DNA of 64,000 bases from Thermococcus sibiricus MM 739 (GTDB lineage Archaea; Methanobacteriota_B; Thermococci; Thermococcales; Thermococcaceae). The notes under the pieces were generated by a model. The model worked only from the letters and a program-made list of their open reading frames with translations. It did no database searches and was not told the DNA's origin. Of the stretch, positions 48,712 through 59,224 are shown in pieces. Position 1 is the stretch's first letter. Each line of letters starts with the position of its first letter. Position numbers and translations under genes: made by a program. The stretch spans positions 1,294,276 through 1,358,275 of the forward strand of contig NC_012883.1 in the NCBI RefSeq assembly GCF_000022545.1. The letters run 5' to 3'.

Positions 48712-49722
48712 ATGAAAATTAAGCTGGAACATGGAGCTGGTGGCGAATTAATGGAAGAGCTTATTAAAGAGGTCATTTTGAAGAATGTAACCCTGAACTC
48801 GGCTGGTGGAATCGGGCTAGAGGCTTTGGATGACGGAGCGACGATTCCTTTTGGAAATAAACATTTGGTATTCACCATAGATGGTCATACAGTTAAGCCC
48901 CTATTTTTTCCTGGAGGAGACGTGGGAAGACTAGCGGTAAGTGGCACGGTGAATGACTTGGCCGTCATGGGAGCGGAGCCTTTGGCTTTAGCGAACTCAA
49001 TGATAATTCAGGAAGGGTTCGATGGCGAGGACTTTGAGAGGATCTTGAAATCAATGGATGAAACAGCTCGAGAGGTGCCCGTTCCGATAGTGACTGGAGA
49101 TACAAAAGTGGTAGAAGATAAAATCGGAATATTCGTAATCACCGCGGGAATTGGAATTGCTGAAAGACCAATAAGTGATTCAGGGGCAAAAATAGGGGAT
49201 GTCGTTTTAATAAGTGGCACTGTGGGAGATCACGGGATAGCCCTAATGAGTCATAGAGAAGGTATAGGCTTTGAAACAGAGTTGAAAAGTGATGTGACAC
49301 CGATATGGGAAGTTGTAAAAAGTGTCGCAAAAGTCATAGGTTGGGAGCATATCCATGCAATGAAAGATCCCACGAGAGGTGGTCTAAGCAATGCCTTAAA
49401 TGAGATAGCAAGAAAGAGCAATGTTGGAATTCTTGTAAGGGAGAGTGATATCCCAGTGAGGCCCGAAGTAAGAGCTGCAAGTGATATGCTCGGCATAAAC
49501 CCCTATGAAGTGGCAAACGAAGGGAAAGTTGTAATGATAGTTGAGAGAGAGTTTGCTGAAGATGCCTTGGAGGCTATGAGAAAAACCAAACTCGGAAGGG
49601 AAGCAGCTATAATAGGGGAAGTAACTGATCAATATATTGGAAAGGTTCTTCTTGAGACGGGTATAGGTGGAAAAAGATTCTTGGAGCCACCTGTTGGAGA
49701 TCCAGTGCCCAGAGTTTGCTGA
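48712..49722 (+). CDS. hypE: Hydrogenase maturation protein HypE
   Basis: Dehydrates the carbamoyl group transferred by HypF to form the cyanide ligand. AIR-synthase fold with GAGGELMEELI, DDGATIPFG, the ATP-binding PGGDVGRLAVSGTVNDLAVMGAEPLAL, DPTRGGLSNALNEIA and the essential C-terminal PRVC (last residue C336), where the thiocarbamate forms. ATG at 48712 after GGTGATAATT. Separated from hypF by the secreted-protein/peptidase genes. Confidence 0.95.
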   Translation: MKIKLEHGAGGELMEELIKEVILKNVTLNSAGGIGLEALDDGATIPFGNKHLVFTIDGHTVKPLFFPGGDVGRLAVSGTVNDLAVMGAEPLALANSMIIQEGFDGEDFERILKSMDETAREVPVPIVTGDTKVVEDKIGIFVITAGIGIAERPISDSGAKIGDVVLISGTVGDHGIALMSHREGIGFETELKSDVTPIWEVVKSVAKVIGWEHIHAMKDPTRGGLSNALNEIARKSNVGILVRESDIPVRPEVRAASDMLGINPYEVANEGKVVMIVEREFAEDALEAMRKTKLGREAAIIGEVTDQYIGKVLLETGIGGKRFLEPPVGDPVPRVC

Positions 49723-49836
49723 TCTTAAGGGCTTTTCATTTTTATTATTTAATGCGCTTTTGTATACATTGGAATCTATTTTGGTTCACGAAAATTTATA
49801 AATCCACGGCTTTTCTCGTGGCCGGAGGTGATATGT

Positions 49837-49950
49837 ATGGTGGATCTTAGAGAGCTCATTAGAAAAAAGTTAATTGAGGGAAAAATCGGGTTAGAGGACT
49901 TTCCACTCCTACTTATTTATGGATTAGCTTCATCCGACGAGAAGAAGTGA
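49837..49950 (+). CDS. 37-residue small protein
   Basis: GGAGGTGA (49824-49831) is five bases before ATG 49837; the alternative ATG at 49833 stops within six codons. The product (starts MVDLRELIRKKLIEGKIGLE, ends SSDEKK) reads as an amphipathic helix followed by a hydrophobic PLLLIYG segment. A BRE/TATA (CGAAAATTTATAAAT, ~49790-49803) and a short CCACG/CGTGG inverted repeat precede it. A T-rich tract (~49970) follows. Function unknown; small DNA- or protein-binding factors are possible. Confidence 0.6.
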   Translation: MVDLRELIRKKLIEGKIGLEDFPLLLIYGLASSDEKK

Positions 49951-50038
49951 TCTTCCGCTTTATATTCTTTTTTCTATTTGGAGTTTCTATTCTTGTGAGC
50001 AATGTTTATAAGGCCCTCTTTGATAGTATACTTCGAGC

Positions 50039-50125
50039 GCCGGGGTAGCCTAGCCAGGGAAGGCGGTGGACTCGAGATCCACTGGGCTTTGTCCCGCCGG
50101 GGTTCAAATCCCCGCCCCGGCGCCA
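50039..50125 (+). tRNA. tRNA-Ser (CGA)
   Basis: Acceptor GCCGGGG/CCCCGGC, discriminator G, encoded CCA (50123-50125), anticodon loop CTCGAGA (anticodon CGA) and the long variable arm (TGGGCTTTGTCCCG) of class II tRNAs. TATA-like GTTTATAAGG lies ~25-30 bases upstream. Confidence 0.95.
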
Positions 50126-50146
50126 ATGCCGAGAAAAGAGTGAAAA

Positions 50147-50794
50147 TCATGAGAAGATGATCTCTTTTCCATCAATCTCATTATTTACTGACCTTAATAT
50201 GCTAAAAACAGTTCGAGATTCCTTTTTACTTATTTTTATTACTGTAGTAGCCATCTCCCTCAGCAAGAATTCGATGCAAGGATTGCTTTTTTCAATTACC
50301 TCTTCGTTAATGATATAAAAAGCAATCCTTTTTTCATTTCCAATATATTCCAATACAGCATTTAATTCCATTAGAATCTCTTGATTTGAGTTGGTAAACA
50401 TTAATAATCTCTCAAAGCCCAACACAGGATTAATAACTTTTCCTTGTTTAAAAAGCGAGCCCGTAACTTCAGCATACTTCTTTTCATAAACTTCTGGTTC
50501 ATTTACGGGAAGTCTTGTTACTATGTCCCCAACTTTTAACTTCCCTCCCAATTTAATGACTTTCACATTGTTTAAAATACTCGTGTTAAACCCTGCAAGC
50601 TTCATGTGCGTAGCATAAAGATAAAAGGTATCCAAGAAGTCATCCACAACTACTGGATAATTTCTCTCCATACTCCATTTTATGATATAATAAAGCCCTT
50701 GAACTGATGAAGTAAGTGAATCATGCTCTAAGAGTACTGTTTCTCCCCACTTCAAACTATCAAGCAATCTATAAAACTCTTCAATCTCTGACAT
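50147..50794 (-). CDS. DUF257-family protein
   Basis: A RecA-like-fold family largely confined to Thermococcales. The 215-aa product starts MSEIEEFYRLLDSLKWGETVLLEHDSLTSS with the family's first strand and helix and ends ...IKISKKESRTVFSILRSVNNEI. ATG at 50794 is nine codons inside the longest frame. Walker residues are not evident. Function unknown. Confidence 0.65.
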   Translation of the reverse strand: MSEIEEFYRLLDSLKWGETVLLEHDSLTSSVQGLYYIIKWSMERNYPVVVDDFLDTFYLYATHMKLAGFNTSILNNVKVIKLGGKLKVGDIVTRLPVNEPEVYEKKYAEVTGSLFKQGKVINPVLGFERLLMFTNSNQEILMELNAVLEYIGNEKRIAFYIINEEVIEKSNPCIEFLLREMATTVIKISKKESRTVFSILRSVNNEIDGKEIIFS

Positions 50795-50947
50795 TATGCC
50801 ACGTCCTGATGAAGCATGCATACATTCAAATATTAAAAATTCGCTTTAAATTTTTCGGTACTGTCAGGGTAAGTGCGGGCTAAACTTAAAGTTCCAGAGG
50901 AAAGAAGGCCAAAAAGGCCTAAATTACCGCTAAAGTAAGCATTACCT

Positions 50948-51180
50948 TCAAATTATCCTTCTCTGAAAGTTTATTACCTCGCACTTTGCGTATTCTTTCT
51001 TGAGTTCCGGCTTTTTCTCTCCAATCCAAAATTTTCTTAAACCTTCAAACATCTCATCATCACCAATCAATAATAGAGTGGTCAACATACAAGCCAATAA
51101 CGGTCAAAAATGAACAAGAGATCTGAATAGTTTCAATGGTGATGCAAAAGTTATCCGAACAGTAACATCTTTCTCTATAA
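50948..51180 (-). pseudogene. Possible decayed gene between DUF257 and map
   Basis: The 380-base gap between 50822 and 51198 has no normal gene. On the minus strand one frame is open from ~51180 to a single TGA near 51103-51105 and continues to a stop at 50948; it reads protein-like on both sides (VRITFASPLKLFRSLVHF before, LLLIGDDEMFEGLRKFWIGE after). The second part contains a 46-codon ORF from ATG 51088 without a good ribosome binding site. I could not recognise a family. It may be a relic or chance. Confidence 0.25.
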
Positions 51181-51198
51181 GTAATTTAAAAAAGGTAG

Positions 51199-52098
<900 letters not shown>

Positions 52099-52193
52099 CT
52101 AACTTAATTTTAAGTGCATTTTTAAAAAGACTTCCCCCATTTGTCTCGAAAATTTTTTAATGCCCTTTTCTCTTTAAACTATGTGGTGACCCA

Positions 52194-53678
52194 ATGTTAG
52201 AAGTCAGAAAATACATCAATATTGCAGATGATATTTTTGTAATAAGAAATTTAATCGGTGCGCTTCTTCAGGGCATTGGGGTTGCTTACCTGATCCCAAT
52301 CCTGATTACATGGGTTTATATTGAGGAGATAAAATATGTTTACTACTTCGTTTTTCCGGGAATTGCATGTATCATAGGTGGAGCATGGCTTGCAAGACAT
52401 TCAGAACGCGTGGAGGACGTTAACTTAAGACAAGCAATGATTTCAGCTGCATTTGTCTGGCTCTTTGCGTCATTTGTGAGTGTGATTCCCTTTATGAAAA
52501 TCGCTGGTATGAGTTTTGTAGATTCTTATTTTGAAAGCATGTCCGCTTGGACCGGAACAGGCCTAACAATGATGCGTAATTTAGAGAGTTATCCACATGT
52601 AATACTTTTCTGGAGAGCCTGGATGCAGTGGCTTGGAGGAATTGGTATTGTTTTAGTTGCGTTAACTATTTTGATCCGTCCAGGAGTTGCTGCTGCACGA
52701 CTTTACAAAGCAGAGGCAAGAACCGAGAGGATTCTCCCAAACTTAGTCAACACCTCTAAAATAATATTTCAGATTTATACCGTCATTACACTTCTCGGAA
52801 TTTACCTTTATTACACGAATGGTATGGGACTCTTTGATGCTACAATCCACTCAATGGTAGGGGTTGGGACTGGTGGTATGAGCTCCCACGACTTAAGTGT
52901 TGGATTCTTTAACAGTTTGAGTATAGAGGCCATAACAATATTTCTAATGATAATGGGTGCCACTAACTTCACGGTTCATTATAAAATGTTCAAGGAAAAG
53001 TCCCCGGTGTCGTTTTTTAGAGACATCCAAGTCAAATATATGTTCTTCTTTTTAACCCCGGCTGTGGCACTAATAGGATATGCACTAACTACTCAAGCTG
53101 GTCTTACAATAGCACACTCCTTTAGAGAGGCAATCTTTCACGCAGCCTCTGCAGTTACCTGTACTGGGTTTTCCATTACTGATCTGAGTAAATATCCCGA
53201 ACTTGCAAAGCTTCTTATAGGGTTCCTCATGGTTGTTGGTGGCGGTGCAGGAAGTACTGCTGGTGGTATCAAGCTCATCCGTATAACACTAACTTTTCAG
53301 AGTTTAAAATGGACCATAGAACAGGCAATACTTCCGAAGGGGGCAGTGATAAAAAGAAAAATTGGAGAGTATGTCTTCACAGAAGAAGACCTTCAAGAAG
53401 TTTTAGGCTTCACAATGACTTACATTGCCCTCCTACTCACGGGTACTGTCTGGACAATGGTTAGAGTTGGTGCAAGCTTGGCAGATGCTTTCTTTGAAGT
53501 GGCATCAGCCCAAGGAAATGTCGGATTGAGCGTGGGAATAACCTCCACAGCTTTGCCCATTGATGTCAAGATACTCCTGATTCTCCACATGTGGATAGGA
53601 AGGCTTGAGATATTCTCGACCCTAGTATTCATATTTGGTATGGTCTTTATATTGCCTAGAGTTGTAGAGAGGAAGTGA
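52194..53678 (+). CDS. trkH: TrkH-type potassium channel subunit
   Basis: 494 aa with about ten membrane helices and four degenerate pore repeats: AWTGTGLTMM, VGVGTGGMSS, AVTCTGFSI and SAQGNVGLSVG, with the conserved GGGAGSTAGGIK hinge. Imports K+ or Na+ with a cytosolic TrkA regulator, not seen here. ATG follows GTGGTGA. Confidence 0.9.
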   Translation: MLEVRKYINIADDIFVIRNLIGALLQGIGVAYLIPILITWVYIEEIKYVYYFVFPGIACIIGGAWLARHSERVEDVNLRQAMISAAFVWLFASFVSVIPFMKIAGMSFVDSYFESMSAWTGTGLTMMRNLESYPHVILFWRAWMQWLGGIGIVLVALTILIRPGVAAARLYKAEARTERILPNLVNTSKIIFQIYTVITLLGIYLYYTNGMGLFDATIHSMVGVGTGGMSSHDLSVGFFNSLSIEAITIFLMIMGATNFTVHYKMFKEKSPVSFFRDIQVKYMFFFLTPAVALIGYALTTQAGLTIAHSFREAIFHAASAVTCTGFSITDLSKYPELAKLLIGFLMVVGGGAGSTAGGIKLIRITLTFQSLKWTIEQAILPKGAVIKRKIGEYVFTEEDLQEVLGFTMTYIALLLTGTVWTMVRVGASLADAFFEVASAQGNVGLSVGITSTALPIDVKILLILHMWIGRLEIFSTLVFIFGMVFILPRVVERK

Positions 53679-53680
53679 AG

Positions 53681-54520
53681 ATGATAAGAGTAGAAGAACT
53701 AAGCTTCAAATACACAGGTGCCAAAGAATACTCCCTGAAAAATATAAACTTAAAAGTCAAGAAGGGGGAATTTTTAGGCATTCTAGGGGCCAGTGGGAGT
53801 GGAAAATCCACTCTATGTTTAACTTTTAATGGTATAATCCCGCATTCAATAAAAGGGGAATTTAATGGAAATGTCTTTGTTCAGGGGTATAACACCAAAG
53901 AGGCCAGTGTGGCGGAACTTTCAAAGCTTGTAGGGCTTGTTCTCCAGAATCCAGATTCACAACTCTTCAATATGACAGTGGAAGAGGAAGTAGCCTTTTC
54001 CCTTGAAAATTTAGGGCTTGATGTGGAGGAAATAAGAAGAAGGGTTTACTGGTCTTTGAAAATTACCGGGCTTGAAGGACTTGAGAATGAGTTTCCACCC
54101 AATTTAAGTGGGGGGCAAAAGCAAAGGCTCGTAATAGCAAGTGTTTTAGCCATGAAACCCCAAATACTTGTTTTAGATGAGCCGACATCCCAGCTTGATC
54201 CCTTAGGCCGGGAACAAGTTTTGAGCCTCATAACACTTCTTAACAAAGAACAAAGTATCACCATAATTCTCGTGGAGCACAATACAGAATACCTCTTCGA
54301 CTTTGCCGATCGCCTAATAGTCTTGGATAAAGGAGAACTTGTTATGGAAGGCAAACCAAGAGAAGTATTTGAGGAAGCAGGCTTTTTAAGGAATCTTGGT
54401 ATTAAAATCCCTACAAGTGTGAAGATAGGCGCAGAATTAAAGAAAAAAGGCCTTTTGGAGAGAGCAGCTCTCAATGATAGGGAGCTTGTTGATGCTATTA
54501 GGACTTTTCTGAAAGGTTAG
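53681..54520 (+). CDS. ECF/cobalt-type ABC ATPase
   Basis: 280 aa with Walker A GASGSGKST, Q-loop LQNPDSQLFNMTVEEEVAF (the ECF-family signature), LSGGQKQR, Walker B ILVLDEPTSQLD and VEHNTEYLF. This is an EcfA-type subunit of a vitamin or metal importer, but no EcfT or S component lies nearby. ATG 53681 after GAGGAAGTGAAG. Its 3' end overlaps the convergent CYTH gene by 23 bases. Confidence 0.85.
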   Translation: MIRVEELSFKYTGAKEYSLKNINLKVKKGEFLGILGASGSGKSTLCLTFNGIIPHSIKGEFNGNVFVQGYNTKEASVAELSKLVGLVLQNPDSQLFNMTVEEEVAFSLENLGLDVEEIRRRVYWSLKITGLEGLENEFPPNLSGGQKQRLVIASVLAMKPQILVLDEPTSQLDPLGREQVLSLITLLNKEQSITIILVEHNTEYLFDFADRLIVLDKGELVMEGKPREVFEEAGFLRNLGIKIPTSVKIGAELKKKGLLERAALNDRELVDAIRTFLKG

Positions 54521-55049
54521 TTTTTTCCATTAAAAGCTCTAAATATGACTTTCTCTCAAATTGTTTGACCCCAAGCGACTCCAAGATCTTCAATAGTCTC
54601 TTAACTTCATTCTCAATGTTTCTTTCATCTGTCTCCAGTTTTTCTATCTCAACAAACTTTCCTAAGCCTTCAATTTCGTCGAGTGTTATTGTAACACCTT
54701 TTTCCACATAATATTTCTCCCGGCTCTTCTTTACAGTTAAAACTTCCCTAAACCCCAATGCATGGAGGAGTTCAATGTATGCATCTACATTATCTATGGT
54801 AACTTCTATTTCTTTTCTCGTTTTTGAGATATTATCAATCTTTGGCCCTTTATATGTAAGCAGGGCTTCAAAATGCCCATTAAATCTTTTAATTCTAATT
54901 CTAAGTGCTTCATCAGTCTTGGAAAAATCTCTACACGGATGACTAAAATACATATCTTCATGAATTTCCTTCCTCATGAACTCAAAAGCTTCTCTTATAT
55001 TTCTAAACACCCTATCATCTGCATAGCCCTTAAGCTCAATTTCTATCAT
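54498..55049 (-). CDS. CYTH-domain protein (class IV adenylate cyclase/thiamine triphosphatase-like)
   Basis: Tunnel-fold triphosphate enzyme. The EIELKG start (ExExK motif), LRIRIKRFNGHFEALLTYKGP, and TLDEIEGLGKFVEIEKL strand are typical; 183 aa, normal for CyaB-type members. Substrate may be ATP, thiamine triphosphate or polyphosphate. ATG at 55049 after GGTGGAAGG overlaps the amzA end by 14 bases. Confidence 0.8.
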   Translation of the reverse strand: MIEIELKGYADDRVFRNIREAFEFMRKEIHEDMYFSHPCRDFSKTDEALRIRIKRFNGHFEALLTYKGPKIDNISKTRKEIEVTIDNVDAYIELLHALGFREVLTVKKSREKYYVEKGVTITLDEIEGLGKFVEIEKLETDERNIENEVKRLLKILESLGVKQFERKSYLELLMEKTNLSEKS

Positions 55050-55605
55050 CCTTCCACCCCAAACTCCTTTTTAATTTCTCCAAACAAGTTTCACAATAAG
55101 TATTGCCCTTATAATCAGTATCTATTATCGAATTTGAAAAATGCATCACACACCTAGGGTTGGGACAATGTTCAAGGCCAAAGACATGTCCAAGCTCATG
55201 CATGGCCTCTTTTATTGCTCTATTCTTTAAAAGACCTTTATTTTCTTCACCATAGAACTCAGGTCTCAAGCGGGCCAGTGATATTATCGCCGATCTAAGA
55301 TACGGGTTTGCAAGACCAAAGATAAAGTTCATCCCTTCCTCATAAAGATCAGCATCTGTTATTCCCAGTGCAACTGAAATTCCCTCTATTCCCCTGATTT
55401 CAGCGATTTTTATTAGGAAAAATCTACCAAGAAATTGACCTCTAACTGAGTTGTATACAAACAATAGATCTTCAACACTGGTTTCTGATATTATCTCAAC
55501 TTCAAATCCAAAATTGGAGTAAAATCTCCCTATATAGCCCTCTATTGCATTCAGCACATCTCCATCCACTTCTTTCGCGACAATTGGAATTATACCAATC
55601 TTCAC
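55036..55605 (-). CDS. amzA: Archaemetzincin
   Basis: Zinc peptidase with HELGHVFGLEHC (HExxHxxGxxH) and a four-Cys second zinc site (C in LEHC, NPRC, and CETC), then a Met in CVMHF. 189 aa. GTG at 55605 overlaps the previous stop (GTGA). Natural substrate unknown. Confidence 0.92.
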   Translation of the reverse strand: MKIGIIPIVAKEVDGDVLNAIEGYIGRFYSNFGFEVEIISETSVEDLLFVYNSVRGQFLGRFFLIKIAEIRGIEGISVALGITDADLYEEGMNFIFGLANPYLRSAIISLARLRPEFYGEENKGLLKNRAIKEAMHELGHVFGLEHCPNPRCVMHFSNSIIDTDYKGNTYCETCLEKLKRSLGWKDDRN

Positions 55606-56027
55606 CCTCTACCCTCCAGAAAAGATTTGAGGAACACTATTCCATCCTCTACAAACCGGAGATATTCTTCCATGTTCTGAAATGCCATTTCATCACTAAT
55701 AAGGTCATAATCATAGATTAAAACATCCCTTAGCTGAACCAAAAACTCAAGCTTTTCCTTCAGGCGGTCATCAATTATTTTATTCTTGTGAAGGGTTTCC
55801 ACAATGTCTTTATATCCTATAGACGGCCCAAGCTCTAGGGCAACAATTATTTCGTTAAAACTATCTAGAATATTCTGAATCGCAAATTCTAACCTCTTAT
55901 ATATTCCATCCTTTGCTAGACCCATTCTTAAGAATTCATCTGGAGTTTCTGGGAATGCATCTTTTATACGTTCAACACTATCTTCCGCCAGTTCAAGTTT
56001 GTATTCAATTTCCCCTTTTTTCACCAA
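55602..56027 (-). CDS. HepT-like DUF86 (HEPN) protein with a degenerate RNase motif
   Basis: Four-helix HEPN protein (~141 aa). The usual RNase motif R-x4-6-H-x-Y appears as RDVLIYDYDL, with Tyr where His is expected, so RNase activity is doubtful. No MNT antitoxin is adjacent; a nucleotidyltransferase exists 40 kb away. TTG at 56027 after GGTGTACT is the best start, GTG 56024 is near-equivalent; an extension to 56108 would run into the next gene. Confidence 0.65.
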   Translation of the reverse strand: MVKKGEIEYKLELAEDSVERIKDAFPETPDEFLRMGLAKDGIYKRLEFAIQNILDSFNEIIVALELGPSIGYKDIVETLHKNKIIDDRLKEKLEFLVQLRDVLIYDYDLISDEMAFQNMEEYLRFVEDGIVFLKSFLEGRG

Positions 56028-56073
56028 AGTACACCAAGAATAATTAAGGAAGAAGAAAAGATAAGGTTTTAGG

Positions 56074-57111
56074 TTACGGGACAAGGTCCATGGGTTTGAG
56101 TTCTTCAAGGAAGTGTTTTGCCAGTTTTATTGTGTTATCAACATCTCTGGCATCAGTTAGCTCGACTTGGGAGTGCATATACTTTATAGGGATTGAAAGG
56201 ACTGCCGTTGCAACTCCTTCTCTGTTTATCTGCATTATATTTGCGTCTGTTCCTGTGGGCCTAGGACTTGGTTCTATCTGAAGTGGAATCTCATGCTTCT
56301 TGGCAACTTCTTCAGCAAAAGCTCTAACTTTTGGGTTGATATTAGGCCCAACATCCATTACGGGGCCTTTTCCAAGTTCTGGAACTATTTTGCCTTTATC
56401 TCCGGGTTGTTTTGCAAAGGTTACATCCATGGCTATTCCAATTTCTGGATCAATTGCATAGCTTGCAACTCTTGCTCCCCTCAAACCTACTTCCTCCTGA
56501 ACACTCGCCACAAAGTAGATGTCGGCTTGATGCTCCTCTAAAGCTCTTGCTACTTCAATCATGGCATACAAACAGATTCTATCATCTAGATATGGCGTAG
56601 TAAAGCGGTTTTCATTAAGCCTCGTGAAAGCAGGAGCAAATTCCATTATAGTACCGATTTTTATCCCCATTTTCTCTACTTCTTCTTTTGAATCTGCACC
56701 CACATCAATAACTATGGTATCCCAGTCGGCTGCTTTGGTTCTCTCCTCAGGCTTTGTTAAATGCGGTGGGATATGTCCTACAACGCCATAAACATCTCCT
56801 TTTTCTCCAAAGATTCTAACCCTCTGAGCCACAAGAGTTCTAGGATCAACTCCTCCAACACTTACTACATGTAAATAACCCTTTTCATCAATATGATTAA
56901 CCATCAAACCTATCTTATCCATATGAGCAGCAATCATAATCCTTGGACCATCTCCCTTCTTGTGGGCAATAACATTTCCAAGCTTATCTACGTTAATTTC
57001 ATCAACATGATATGTTAGAGCCTCAATTACCACGTCTCTAATCCCCATAAACTCATATCCAGAAACACCGGGCGCTTCAATAACTCTCTGCATTAATTCC
57101 CAGTTGACCAT
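56074..57111 (-). CDS. M42 aminopeptidase, TET3-like
   Basis: Self-assembling di-metal aminopeptidase. Ligands and catalytic residues: [57 protein letters not shown] and MHSQVELTD. The segments closely match P. horikoshii TET3, which prefers Lys/Arg N-termini, more than TET1 or TET2. ATG 57111 follows GGGGTGG. 345 aa. Confidence 0.88.
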   Translation of the reverse strand: MVNWELMQRVIEAPGVSGYEFMGIRDVVIEALTYHVDEINVDKLGNVIAHKKGDGPRIMIAAHMDKIGLMVNHIDEKGYLHVVSVGGVDPRTLVAQRVRIFGEKGDVYGVVGHIPPHLTKPEERTKAADWDTIVIDVGADSKEEVEKMGIKIGTIMEFAPAFTRLNENRFTTPYLDDRICLYAMIEVARALEEHQADIYFVASVQEEVGLRGARVASYAIDPEIGIAMDVTFAKQPGDKGKIVPELGKGPVMDVGPNINPKVRAFAEEVAKKHEIPLQIEPSPRPTGTDANIMQINREGVATAVLSIPIKYMHSQVELTDARDVDNTIKLAKHFLEELKPMDLVP

Positions 57112-57190
57112 TTCAACCACCCCATTTTCATTTAGATGCTTATCTTAATGTGGTGTTGTACCTTAAAAATTTTTCCAAGAAAAAATAAAG

Positions 57191-58753
57191 TTAGAGAAGA
57201 ACCTGCAAAAAGGCCTCTTCTCCAGGTTCCAGTTTTTCTATTTTCCATATCACCTTGCCATTTTCAATTGTAACCTCACCTTTCGTTGCTCTTGCATCAA
57301 CAGCATCTATTGCCTTTTCATAAGTGAACCCTTGTATTTCCCTGAGTCTCGGAGCCTTTATTTTAACAAAATAATACTTATCCATTTGTTCTTCAAATTT
57401 TAGCGGTCTGAACAGGGCTATGTATGAGGTGCTCCCAAAGAGAACTGCAGAGAGAATCAAAATTAAAGGTAGGTTTCCATAATCCTTTGGGTGCAATGGT
57501 GGAGCAGGTTTTGTAGTTTGGTTTGCAGAGGTTGAAGTGGAGCTTGTTGTACTGGGAAAGGGTGTTTCTGTCTCTGGAAGTTGTGGCTTTTCAACCTCCA
57601 CCACAGCTTCTGCTCCAATATATGCATCATTTTCTGCTTTTATCCTAATACTGCCAAAACCAGTCTCATTTAGGTTTATTAGAGCTGTTCCATTTTCATC
57701 GGTTGTTCCGTAAGATTTTCCTAAGGGGCCTATCGCCTCTACACTTGCCTTTGGAACCCCAACACCCGAAGAATCCCTCACATAAATCAAAAGTGTTTCA
57801 TTTCTTTGCTCGTAGTCCAAAAACAATCTCTTAACTTCCACAAAAGTTTCAACTATTTTTCCATCCAAGTTGAGTGTTATCCTATAGGTTCCCGGTTTAT
57901 TTGCTTCAATAAATGCTGTCCCATAAGAATTTGTCTGCAGTTGGGTTCCTTCTATATTCACCGGAATTCCTCCCACTCCATTTCCATGCTCGTCAGTGAC
58001 CCTGACAGAAATTACACCATTTTGAAACTTGGCCTCATAACTGAGAACTCTTTGATAAACAAGAAAACTTTTTGTAACAGTCTTTGAAAGTCCTCTAAAC
58101 GTACTTCTCATTATCACTGTGTAATTACCTACACTGGGTCTTGGGATAAAGATCGGGTATTCCCACTTATTCCTTGGTGGATCTGGATATAAGAAAATGT
58201 TTCTCATGTTTCTCTGGGCGATTAGATTATTATTCCTGTATATCTCATATGAGACATCCCCAAAGATAACTCCATTGGATGAAGAAGAAACCAGCAAAGT
58301 TATTATCACGTCCTGACCAAAGAGGTATTTGTTTCCTACATCGATGTCTGCAGAATAACTTATCTGGGTAAGTACTCTTAGGGAAATGGGAATTTCTATG
58401 AAGGTTACCCCCACCTTAGCAATTATTTTTAAATCGTAAACACCTGCTCTTACATCTTGAACATAAATAGACAAAGTTTTATCCATAGTTTCTGCGGGCT
58501 CAAGCTTTTTTATATACTCTTGACCATAAAGGAGACCCTTAACGATGGGTCCAGAGACATGAATGGTTATATTCTCGATGCTCTCGTTTCCGATATTAAC
58601 CAGTGTGACAGGAACAGATACAGTCTCTCCAGGCTTGGCTTCAAAATATTGTTGTGGTACTTGGAGGAGGAGAGGAACTTGAGCACTCGTTGGCGAATAG
58701 GTAAAACTCAGAAAGAAAATCAGCATGATAGTGATGAAAATTTTTCTAATCAC
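57191..58753 (-). CDS. Large exported protein with NEW3- and Big-1-like beta domains and a membrane anchor
   Basis: 520 aa: signal peptide ([24 protein letters not shown]), an NPCBM/NEW3-like domain ([31 protein letters not shown], ~35-130), further beta domains with Big-1/carboxypeptidase-regulatory-like repeats ([36 protein letters not shown]), a Ser/Thr-rich linker (~398-425), a membrane helix ([21 protein letters not shown]) and a ~75-residue cytoplasmic domain. GTG at 58753 after GGTGATAGGA overlaps hjc by eight bases. Structural or adhesion role inferred; no enzymatic motif. Confidence 0.7.
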   Translation of the reverse strand: MIRKIFITIMLIFFLSFTYSPTSAQVPLLLQVPQQYFEAKPGETVSVPVTLVNIGNESIENITIHVSGPIVKGLLYGQEYIKKLEPAETMDKTLSIYVQDVRAGVYDLKIIAKVGVTFIEIPISLRVLTQISYSADIDVGNKYLFGQDVIITLLVSSSSNGVIFGDVSYEIYRNNNLIAQRNMRNIFLYPDPPRNKWEYPIFIPRPSVGNYTVIMRSTFRGLSKTVTKSFLVYQRVLSYEAKFQNGVISVRVTDEHGNGVGGIPVNIEGTQLQTNSYGTAFIEANKPGTYRITLNLDGKIVETFVEVKRLFLDYEQRNETLLIYVRDSSGVGVPKASVEAIGPLGKSYGTTDENGTALINLNETGFGSIRIKAENDAYIGAEAVVEVEKPQLPETETPFPSTTSSTSTSANQTTKPAPPLHPKDYGNLPLILILSAVLFGSTSYIALFRPLKFEEQMDKYYFVKIKAPRLREIQGFTYEKAIDAVDARATKGEVTIENGKVIWKIEKLEPGEEAFLQVLL

Positions 58754-59150
58754 TTCCTATCACCTCAACTAAAGACTTCTGCCTACCTATAACCTCTTCA
58801 AAAGTTTTAGCTTTATGTTTTGCTATTTGCAAGCTTATTTTATAATTTTTTCCACTTTTTTTCAAATCAAAAACATCAAAAAAGTACCATCCATTGTTTA
58901 TGAACTTGACTGCAATAACACCTTTTCCCCCAAAGGCTTTTGAAAAGCTTTTAATTTTCAACATGTCTTCTTCACTTAAATATAATTTGTCGCTTCTTGT
59001 GGTTTTTACTTCTATACAAAGGTATGTTTTGCCATTTCCAGCTATAATATCAACTTTTTTACTTCCAGCTGACCTCACAACAGCGAATCCTTCTTTTTCA
59101 AGCATTTTTATAAGTTCCCTTTCGGCAGTGGCCCCTTTTCGGTACCTCAT
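58746..59150 (-). CDS. hjc: Holliday junction resolvase Hjc
   Basis: Resolves four-way junctions. Matches P. furiosus Hjc: [50 protein letters not shown] contains catalytic E (AEREL), D (KVDII), E-x-K (IEVKT) and the basic patch. ATG at 59150 after GTGGGATGCTA; the earlier ATG is two codons upstream. 134 aa. Confidence 0.93.
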   Translation of the reverse strand: MRYRKGATAERELIKMLEKEGFAVVRSAGSKKVDIIAGNGKTYLCIEVKTTRSDKLYLSEEDMLKIKSFSKAFGGKGVIAVKFINNGWYFFDVFDLKKSGKNYKISLQIAKHKAKTFEEVIGRQKSLVEVIGSD

Positions 59151-59224
59151 TAGCATCCCACCACATTTCTGTTAGGGTGTGAAAGTTTATAAGTTGTTTT
59201 ACTCAGCCATTACTGGTGGTAATC

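Noticed and set aside
49960-50130. tRNA-Ser as an integration site for a mobile element
   Set aside because: I found no duplicated tRNA end, integrase or mobile genes beside it.
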